Positions 27,097-36,200 of a DNA stretch of 64,000 bases are shown here, one piece after another. The notes under the pieces were generated by a model. It saw only the letters and a list, made by a program, of their open reading frames with translations, did no database searches and was not told the DNA's origin. How positions within the stretch are numbered: the first letter of the stretch is position 1; every line of letters starts with the position of its first letter. This DNA comes from Flavobacterium hydrophilum (lineage in GTDB: Bacteria; Bacteroidota; Bacteroidia; Flavobacteriales; Flavobacteriaceae): positions 496,001-560,000 of the forward strand of contig NZ_QJHL01000001.1 in assembly GCF_003202405.1 (NCBI RefSeq), in the 5' to 3' direction. The position numbers and the translations under genes are program-made.

Positions 27097-27310
27097 AAGG
27101 TAGGTAAGAAGCAGTGTATTATATAAAGAATAGACCTAATCTAATAGAAATTAGCCGGCCACAGTATATGTTGGATTGATTCCGGATTTATTAATATACA
27201 TATGCAGCTTCAGTTAATTATTCCTGGTTAAATAAAATTTTGAACGAATAGTACCCGAAGCTTTAAAATATTATATTCGTGCCGTTAAATAATACACCAA
27301 CAACAGTAAA

Positions 27311-28912
27311 ATGGAAAATATTACCGTAATTATTATGTTACTATTTGGGGTTGCATTCTTGAGCCTCATAAGCAAAAGATACAATTTTCCCATTCCTATT
27401 GTACTGGTGATTTGCGGGGTTATTATTAGTGTTATCCCAGGACTTCCGGTAATTGCTTTAAGTCCTGAAGTAGTTTTTATTATTTTTCTTCCGCCACTTT
27501 TATATCATGCGGCATGGTATACCAGCTGGTCTGATTTTAAACAAACTATTCGGCCGATAACTTTGGCTGCTGTAGGTTTAGTGCTATTTACAACCGTTGC
27601 GGTTGCAATTGTCGCCCATATGCTCATTGATGATATTTCCTGGCCGTTAGCTTTTCTTTTAGGAGCAATTGTTTCCCCTCCGGATGCGGTCTCAGCAACT
27701 TCAATCACAAAAGGTCTGGGTTTACATCCCAGATTGATTGCGATACTGGAAGGTGAAAGTCTTTTGAATGATGCTAGTGGCCTGGTGGCCTATAAGTATG
27801 CGCTGACGGCTATTACAGCGGGAAATTTTGTGTTGTGGCAGGCAGGATTGAATTTTGTTATGATGTCAGTTCTTGGAATCGCCATTGGTTTGGCTGTGGG
27901 GTACATAATGAGTTTTATCCATAAACGGTTTGTATGCGATGAGGTTATCGAAGCTACTTTAACATTGCTGACACCCTTTGCTTCTTATTTAATTGCAGAA
28001 CATTTTAAAGCTTCTGGAGTTCTGGCAGTAGTGGCAACCGGACTTTTCCTTTCCGCAAGATCGGGTACCATTTTCTCGCATGAAAGCCGAATAATGACAG
28101 GGACAATCTGGAGTGTTTTAACCAATATTTTAAACGGATTGATTTTTATTTTAATCGGTTTACAGTTGCGGCAAATTATTTCAGGAATTGAAGACTATTC
28201 CGGCTGGTCGTTGTTTGTCTGGGGATTTCTGGTTAGTGTGACGGTGATTTTGGTTCGTTTTTTATGGGTAATTCCCGCAACATTGCTTCCCAGGGTAATT
28301 AGTAAAAAGATTCGTCTTCAGGAAGAATTCGATTTCCGGAACATGATTATTTTTGGATGGTCGGGAATGCGTGGCGTGGTATCAATGGCAGCTGCTTTGG
28401 CACTTCCGCTAATGATGAACGAGACAGAAGAATTTCCTTTGCGAAACCTCATTATTTATCTGGTATTTTGTGTCATACTTTCTACGTTGGTTATTCAGGG
28501 ATTTAGTTTACCATGGCTGATCAAGAAATTAAAAATTGAAAAATACTCAATTCTTGCAGAAGAATATGAGATTCGAAATATCATTGTTTCCCAAACCATT
28601 AGCCATATCGAAGATAATTTCTCGCTGGTCAATGATGATTTACTCCATAATATCAAAAGTAAATATGAAGTAAAATTCAATCGCCTGCAAAAAACGGAAC
28701 TTCCGGCCAACTTTTTCGGAAAAGGAAATCTGATAGGGGGTGAGATATTCAACGATTTTACGAAGCTTCAAATCGATTTGCTTAATGTAGAAAGGAATAA
28801 ACTGGAATCGATGCATAAATCAGGTGCTGTCAACGAGGAAATTTTCAGGAAAATTGAAAAAGAACTGGATTTGGAAGAAACAAGATTGTGGATGGAGATG
28901 TATGAAGAGTAA
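27311..28912 (+). CDS. CPA1-family Na+/H+ antiporter
   Basis: 533 residues from ATG 27311. The first 410 or so residues hold about a dozen hydrophobic segments. The family signatures GAIVSPPDAVSA (ion-binding Asp region) and LEGESLLNDASGLVA (equivalent to the EGESLFND motif of NhaP/NHE) are clear, as is WSGMRGVVSMAAALALP in a late membrane segment. The C-terminal 120 residues are a cytoplasmic, charged regulatory tail. The protein exchanges sodium (or potassium) for protons across the inner membrane in pH and salt homeostasis. It stands alone, with intergenic regions of over 300 bp on both sides. Which cation it prefers cannot be read from the sequence. Confidence 0.92.
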   Translation: MENITVIIMLLFGVAFLSLISKRYNFPIPIVLVICGVIISVIPGLPVIALSPEVVFIIFLPPLLYHAAWYTSWSDFKQTIRPITLAAVGLVLFTTVAVAIVAHMLIDDISWPLAFLLGAIVSPPDAVSATSITKGLGLHPRLIAILEGESLLNDASGLVAYKYALTAITAGNFVLWQAGLNFVMMSVLGIAIGLAVGYIMSFIHKRFVCDEVIEATLTLLTPFASYLIAEHFKASGVLAVVATGLFLSARSGTIFSHESRIMTGTIWSVLTNILNGLIFILIGLQLRQIISGIEDYSGWSLFVWGFLVSVTVILVRFLWVIPATLLPRVISKKIRLQEEFDFRNMIIFGWSGMRGVVSMAAALALPLMMNETEEFPLRNLIIYLVFCVILSTLVIQGFSLPWLIKKLKIEKYSILAEEYEIRNIIVSQTISHIEDNFSLVNDDLLHNIKSKYEVKFNRLQKTELPANFFGKGNLIGGEIFNDFTKLQIDLLNVERNKLESMHKSGAVNEEIFRKIEKELDLEETRLWMEMYEE

Positions 28913-29328
28913 GCACCTCTCTCTACGAAATGTTCTTATGAAAAGCTGCTCAAATGTCTGAGAATTTGCGCCATTATAAAATTTCTTAAAAAATAAACAC
29001 CTGTCAAAGTCTTCGACTTTACAACCAAAACACAAAAGAAATTACATTTGTAAATGATTCGAATGTAGAAAATCAGCCACGAAAGTTTTTGGGTGTTGTA
29101 TAGCTTTTTAGCATCCCATTCCCCAAAATAAATAATTTCTGACAGCTACTAAAAGAACCCGAAAAGTCTGTTCCCTTTGTTTTCAGGTGCTCGCCTGATT
29201 ATTTTTCTTTTAGCTAATTTATTATATAGAAATGATTGTTTCAATTGAAAAATAAATATTTTATTTGCAAAAAAATTGAGAATTAGATTAATAATTTAAC
29301 ATAAACAAACCTTAATAAATCCTTAACT
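28913..29328. other. Intergenic region between antiporter and tail-collar gene
   Basis: Contains a probable terminator at 29183-29210, a small hairpin AAAGTC-TTC-GACTTT at 29006-29020 without a T-run, and an AT-rich stretch before 29329 that probably holds the promoter of the secreted gene set (TATTTTATTTG near 29258, imperfect). No convincing gene. Confidence 0.5.
29183..29210 (+). terminator. Rho-independent-like terminator after the antiporter
   Basis: TCAGGT-GCTC-GCCTGA forms a 6-bp stem with one G-T pair, followed by TTATTTTTCTTTT. It lies 270 nt after the antiporter stop, rather far away, so confidence is moderate. Confidence 0.45.
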
Positions 29329-30204
29329 ATGAAGTCAAAACTACTTTTTCTATTATCTTTTATGTTATGTGCTGTAGCATCAAATTATGCCCAGGTTTCA
29401 GCAACCCAGGCTGGCATTGCAGTACAGGGTATTGCCCGCGATGCTAATAATACAGCTATAGCAAGTAAAAATATCAACCTTACTTTTACTTTATATTACC
29501 TGGATGCGTCAAGTATTGAGCAGAAAATTTATGAAAAGGATGAAAATTTAATGACGGATACTTTTGGTATTTTTTCTTATGTAATTGATCCAACCGCTGC
29601 GAATAACAGCAAATTTGCCAACAATGTAGCGTATTTGAGAATAAAAAACGGTCAGGTACTGATCTCAGACGAAAAATTGCGTCATGTTCCTTACGCAATT
29701 TCTGCCAGCAATGGGGTTCCTACAGGATCGATAATGCCTTTTATTGGCACGACAGCGCCTCAGGGATGGGTAATCTGTAACGGACAAAGTTTAGTGTCTG
29801 TTCCGGGTGCCGCAGATTTGATTGCCTTGTTAGGGGCAAATACGGCTCCAAACCTACAGGGTATGTTTTTAAGGGGAACAGGAACCAGTCCTGTGAATTC
29901 TCAGGCGGGTCCTGCTTTAAAAGGTACTCAGAATGACGATTTGGAATCACACGGTCACGGAGTAGGGTCACTTGCTAACAGCACAAATGGTAGCCACACA
30001 CATAGCTGGAAGTACGGGACAGAAGGGGATGACTCGGGTAGCGGCGGTAGCCATTCTGAATTTACAACGATTGGTGGTCCATCAAATGATGTAATGAATG
30101 CAGCAGGTGACCATAGCCATACGATATCCGGCTCAACAGCTGTAACGGGTGGTACTGAAACCCGACCTGTCAATTACGGTGTAAACTATATTATTAAACT
30201 GTAA
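29329..30204 (+). CDS. Secreted phage tail-collar domain protein
   Basis: 291 residues from ATG 29329 with signal peptide MKSKLLFLLSFMLCAVASNYAQ. Residues of about 25-125 are a beta-rich domain (AVQGIARDANNTAI, typical of Bacteroidota surface proteins). From about 130, GSIMPFIGTTAPQGWVICNGQS is the classical opening of the phage tail-collar domain, and the His/Gly/Ser-rich remainder (SHGHG, GSHTHSW, DHSHTISG) ending NYIIKL fits a tail-fibre tip fold. There are no phage genes around it and it has a signal peptide, so it is a domesticated, exported use of the fold. It lies 11 nt upstream of the 2851-aa adhesin, suggesting a joint surface structure; it has no T9SS sorting domain. Confidence 0.85.
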   Translation: MKSKLLFLLSFMLCAVASNYAQVSATQAGIAVQGIARDANNTAIASKNINLTFTLYYLDASSIEQKIYEKDENLMTDTFGIFSYVIDPTAANNSKFANNVAYLRIKNGQVLISDEKLRHVPYAISASNGVPTGSIMPFIGTTAPQGWVICNGQSLVSVPGAADLIALLGANTAPNLQGMFLRGTGTSPVNSQAGPALKGTQNDDLESHGHGVGSLANSTNGSHTHSWKYGTEGDDSGSGGSHSEFTTIGGPSNDVMNAAGDHSHTISGSTAVTGGTETRPVNYGVNYIIKL

Positions 30205-30215
30205 CCATCCCCATA

Positions 30216-33200
30216 ATGATGAAAAAATTAATTATAACGTTAGTCCTCGGGCTGATGGTTACGGGCTTGTGGGCGCAGGTCGGTCAGGGCGCCAGGGTGG
30301 TAAACTCATCACAGGCGATTCAGAAAAACGGTTTTACCATACAGGTAGGACTTCCTTTTTTGGGACAGAACAAAAACACTTCAACACGAACAATACAGCC
30401 TGTAGATGTGAGGTTTCCATGGTCAACATTATACTTGTACAATACTTTTGCAGAAGAATCTTTTGATGTTTCTAAAGGGTATTTCGGGGATAAAATTTTG
30501 ATCACCTGGGATTTGAGAAGCAATTTTGAGCTAATCAGCAGTATCAAAATTTACAAAAAAGAATACAGCGAACCGGATAGCAAATATGTTTTTGTAGGTA
30601 GTGTGGCACCAAGTGTGACACAGTACGAAGATAAATATGCAGAAGGGGGAGTGCTTTTTCAATACAAAGTAGTGGCTGAAGGCGTAAGCAAAATGGAAAG
30701 TCTGTATACGACTCATATTACAGGGTATGGATACAGAAATCCAACAGCAATTGTAACGGGGAATATAAGCTATGAAGGGGGTAATCCGGTTAAGGATGTT
30801 ATAGTAATGGCAAGTACTGCCGGTAACAGCGTAAACCCGGGCAGCTCACTGGATATATCAGCTGCTGGTAGCGTAAAGATTGAAAATACCAAAACGCCAA
30901 TTACAAATGCGGTAACGTATCAGGCATGGGTAAAACCTAAAAAACAATTCACAAATGATAGCGGGACACCGGTCAGATTGCTTCGACTTGTAAATCTGGA
31001 GGGTACGAACCTGGATGTATCAGCTAATTTACTGGCTGCATCAAAAAAATTGGCTGTAACAGTAGGAAACAGTGTATTCGAATTACAAAATTACTTTCCG
31101 TCAGGAAAATTAAATTCAAGAGGCGATGATCTTTTAGTGCCTGTCAGCGAATTTAATAACAGTTTCGTGCATTTTTCTGTAGTAATTAATGATGGAAAAG
31201 CGCCGTTGTTATTTATTAACGGAAGGCCGGTAACAGTAGCATATAAAGAGAGTGTAAACAGTAAATTAGTTGGTGTAGATGCAAATTATGCCGCACCTTA
31301 TTTTAATGTTACGGTTCCTGTACAGGCAAATTCACTGAAGTCTTCTGGCGGAAATGCAACAGAATGGACAAAAGTGAATGTAGGGGGAGGAAACGATGCT
31401 TATATCGATGAAATACGAATTTGGAAAGCAGAACTGGAGACTACTGCCATCAGGACAGATTACGCACGCTATATCAGCGGTAACGACTCGCGTTTGATAG
31501 CATATCTGAGAGCAAATGAAAAAGTGGGACTTTATGCGTACGATTTGTCCAGAAATGGATTTAATTACAACAAAAATCACGGAAGTTTCGAAAATGTTGC
31601 CTGGGCTACAGGAGCAGTAAATTTCCCTACTGCGGATCAGTTGGGTATTTTGGGGGTTACAGATAAAAATGGTAATTATGAGATTACAGCCATACCGTAT
31701 TCAGGTACAGGAGAGTCTTTTACTATCACACCTATGTACGGAAACCACAAGTTCGAATCAGCACAGCAATTAGTGTTTTTGGGACAAGGATCTGAGGTGG
31801 TGAATAAGGTAAACTTCATAGACAAATCTTCTTTCAGTTTCAAAGGGGTAGTGCAGTATGATACCAGAGGAGTTTTCCCTTCATTCGTTGATATAGATAC
31901 GAAGACGGCTTCTAATAAGGGTACCTCATGGATCAGTGGTCCTGGTATTCTGGATGAAGGGTACAATTACTACCAGCTTTCTACTGGCGAAAAATATGCA
32001 AAAGGACAATATTGGATGAATACAGCAGGTACTCCTGCAGATAAATCAGACGATTATTTAGACAGATATGCGGCCATTTTTACACAGGGCGCTAATGTGT
32101 ATATAGACGGAAATATTGTATTGGACAAAAACAACGTACCTGTTGTCACGGATGATAAAGGTTTCTTTGATATCAGTGTGCCTATAGGAAACCACTATGT
32201 TACAGTAAAAAAAGAAGGTCATGTATTTACCTATAACGGACGTTTCCCTGCAAATGACTTTAAGGAGTTTTTTGAAGACTCAAATGAGCCTGTGGTGTTT
32301 GTTGACAATACCAGGGTAACGGTAGCGGGTAAAGTTGTGGGTGGTCCTGTAGAAGCAGCCAAAGTAACAGGTTTTGGAGATAAAGGTTTAGTGACCAAAA
32401 CAATCAAAGATACCAATGGAAACACACTAACTGCTGAAGTAAGTGCAAAAAACAATATCGGTACTGCCAGTTTTACTTTAGGATATGCACCGGTTGGGGC
32501 GAATGTTACGCCTTATACGAAGTATAACTTTTTAACAAACGCCGCATCAGGAGAGTATAGAGTTGACGTAATGCCGTTGAGATACGACCTGAAAGCCGAA
32601 GATTTAAAAATTCCAAGCTCAACACCGCCTCTTTCATTATTAAAATCGGGTACTACAGAAGTATTTGATTTTTCTAAAGTAACGGTTCCTGTAACACCTG
32701 AATTCAGTTATACAGACGGAACAGTCGAAAAAAAGGAAATAGGAAAACCATACCATTATGAGAAGAGTTTTACGTATCGTTCTACGCCAACATTAGAGGT
32801 AACACAGCAGACTTCTGATACATCGATTGATGTAGATGGGACCTATATGTCGACTGCCGGATTTGCAAATCCTGTATATACACAGTTTCATTCGTATAAA
32901 ATTGTGCTGAACCGTTTTGAACGTTATACAAACAATGACATAGCGCCTGCTGTTTCGGTAACAGTACCGGTAACAGATGGGGAGTTGATTAAAAACAACA
33001 ACCTGGCGTTGGCAAATTCTGAAAACGTTACGGTAAACGGCAGTAATTTAACGTATACTTTTAAGGCTGGATTGCCTTCGATTACACCTCCATTCCAAAT
33101 TAAAAGTACATTGAAATACAGGATAAATGAGGTAGATTATGATGTTGAAAATTATAAGGATACCGGGGTTATTTTAGGAGGAAAAGCAGATGGAAGCCAG

Positions 33201-36200
33201 ACGTTTGTAACGGCGGCTCCGGATGTTCCGGCTATTATTTTAAGAGATCCGCCGGGTTCTAACAGTTTTGCTACTATCGAAAAAGGAGAGAGTGTTTCGT
33301 TTACATCTGAGGCCTCTTTTGCACATCAGGAAGGTGCTGCTGAAGAAGTGAAGATTGGGGCAGGTGTATTTTTTGAACTTCAGGGTGGACTGGTTCCAAC
33401 ACCAAAGGTGACAATTGAAACAACAAACTCTGCTATCGTGGGGATTGGTCTTAATAATACCTCTGAGGATGGAAATACGGTAACGAGCACCTATACATTT
33501 AACAAAGCAATCTCAACCAGTGATGCCACGGATTATGTGGGTGCAGATGGAGATTTATATATAGGGAACTCAAAAAATATATTTTATGGTTCCTATGATA
33601 ATGTGGAGGTGTCTAAAACAATACCTAAAAAATATGTAAATGGGGTTACTGTACAATTGCCGCAAGGTGACTATGTAAACCTGGGTACTGCAGCTGCTCC
33701 TGTATACATCAGTAAACAGAAAGCGCTTAGTTTTGTAGACAAGCCAACCGAAACATTTTTCATGTATTCTCAGAAACACATTTTAACCAATCTGATCCCG
33801 GAATACGAATTGTTTATTTCAACAAGCTTAAACGGACCAAATCCAAATGCTGCTGAAAACGTCCAAAAAAGGGAAGAGTATGCAGAAAAAATAAGATTAT
33901 GGCGAAAAGTAATTCTGGACAACGAAAAAAGCAAATATGCAGCTAAAAATGACCGTTCAGGATACAAAGGGAATTTGGCAAATGTGATAACCGGCTTTAA
34001 TGATAAAGTTAGTGGGGTATATAACGGTACAAGTGATCCGGCAGCAAAATCAAGATTAACGAATCAGCTGAAGGAATCAAAAGACATCAAGAATTTACTG
34101 GATGCGAATTTTGAAAAAAATATTTCATTTGATTCTGGTGTCGGGGAGTACAACCAAAGTGTAGAGACAAGTGTGGTTTCAGCATCCACTACATCCTATA
34201 ACTTAGTGATCGACGAGTCGGTTGCAGCTGTAATTGGTACTTCGGTAAATAAGGTAGGGGTTGAATTCAATACAAAAGCATTCTTCCAGCAGGATATCAA
34301 TTCTTCATTAGCGAAGGAAACGACAAATACGACAAATATAAGTTATACCTTAAAGGATAATGACCCGGCAAACTTCTTAAGTGTGGATGTCGTGAATGCT
34401 TTTGATGGAAATGGCCCTGTTTTCATTACGCAGGGTGGAAGGACTTCTTGTCCTCAGGAAGGAGCTGAGCTTTCTTATTTCTATAACCATACAGATTATA
34501 ATGAAGCGGCGGCTAAAATTAAAATTGATGAATTGGCTCAGAACAAGCGTCAGCCATTAACATTCGCTACTCAAAAAGTAGAAGTGCCGGTATTGACGGT
34601 AACGGATAACGATATGAGCAATATCGTAGAAGGAAAAAATGCGGAGTTCGAATTGAAGCTGGAAAACAACAGCATGTCGGGATCTGATGCGAATTATTTG
34701 CTGAAGGTTGACAATACAACCAATCCAAACAATGCGTTGATTAACATTGAGCAAAACGGAACAATTGTATTTGTACCTTACGGAAAAACGACTACGTATA
34801 AGCTGACTTTGGCGAAATCCATTTCAGATATTTACGAATACAAAGACATCCGTATCGTATTGCAGTCATTATGTGACGGCGAGGATGTGAGTTCATCTGT
34901 TTTGGTTTCGGCACATTTCGTTCCGTCCTGTTCTCCTGTAACGGTTAGTGCTCCGTTGAATAACTGGGTGCACAACATGGAAACGGCATATAATACAGAC
35001 GGTACGACAAACCCGCTGTTGATTAACGTATCAGGATACAATACGAAGTTCAGCAGTTTCAAAAAAATAGATTTGGAATACCGTTTGGCGACAAGCCCGA
35101 ACTGGATTCGTTTACAGACGTATTACGGTTCGCAGGCATTCTATGATGCAGCGGTGTTAAATAATGAAACGCAGATAACCTTTATTGGTTCAAGTGCAAC
35201 TCTGCCATATAATTTCGATATCGCGGCACTGAAGCTGCTCGACGGAAATTATGAAATCAGGGCGAGAAGTACCTGTACGAATAATACAGAATATATATCT
35301 GATGTAATTACCGGAAGGGTAGATTTGCATGCACCGCAGCGTTTTGGTACGCCGTTGCCTATTGATGGTATTTTGGGTGCGGGTGAAGACCTGAAAGTAA
35401 GTTTTAACGAACCGGTTTTTTACAATTCGGCTGTAAGTACAATTGAAATCAAAGGACAGACCAACCAGTTGCCAGTAGACCACAATGTCTCACTGCGCTT
35501 TGACGGAACTGCAAGCACATCGGTTATAAACAGTCCTAAAATTACATCGGGTGATCTTACATTTGAGTTCTGGATGAACAACAGCACGACGGCTGCTTCA
35601 GCGGCTATACTGGCACAGCAGGAAGGTTTGAGTATCCAGCTTAAAAACGGAGAAATCTATTTTAATATCGGGGCAGTAACGGCAAATGGTCCGGTGACAA
35701 AAGACAATTTGTACCATCATTATACTTTTACGCACAAAAACAGTACTGGCGAAGTACGTATTTACGAAGATGATAAAGAAATTGGAGTAAATACAGGAAC
35801 CGCAAACATGCAGTTTTCGAATAACAATGGCTTGGTAATAGGGGGGAATTCATTTGTGGGGAACATGCACGATCTGCGCCTGTGGAACAAAACTATTGGT
35901 TTAGATGAAGCTTACGCTAAAATGTACACAAAACTGATAGGAAACGAAGCAAATCTGATTGGCTACTGGCCAATGGATGAAGGTCGTGGAACCCTGGCAA
36001 ACGATAAGGCAAGGTACAAGCATGCAGTTGTAAAAGCCACATGGGATATCAAACCAAAAGGAACTTCTTATGAGTTCGCTAATGGGCAGAATGTAGCATT
36101 AACGAATGTTAACTTCGTGCAGCTGACCAAAGAAATGGATGCTACGGTATCATTCTGGGTAAAAACAGCAGTGTCTCAGGAAGCGACCCTGTTTTCAAAC

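Larger units (their letters stand above)
26949..27310. other. Intergenic region between DUF2158 gene and antiporter
   Basis: Holds a hairpin leader (26979-27008) and a minus-strand -7 box (27089-27096) for the DUF2158 gene. Towards the antiporter a near-consensus TATATTCG occurs at about 27272-27279. No further coding frame was seen. Confidence 0.5.

Noticed and set aside
29006..29020. Hairpin AAAGTC-TTC-GACTTT as terminator of the antiporter
   Set aside because: No T-run follows on the plus strand; the better candidate is at 29183-29210.
28820..29035. 71-codon minus-strand frame overlapping the antiporter end
   Set aside because: Overlaps the antiporter tail on the opposite strand, has no recognisable features and no promoter.
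29329..30204. Tail-collar gene as evidence for a prophage
   Set aside because: It has a signal peptide and no other phage genes are nearby; the downstream adhesin is a T9SS cargo.
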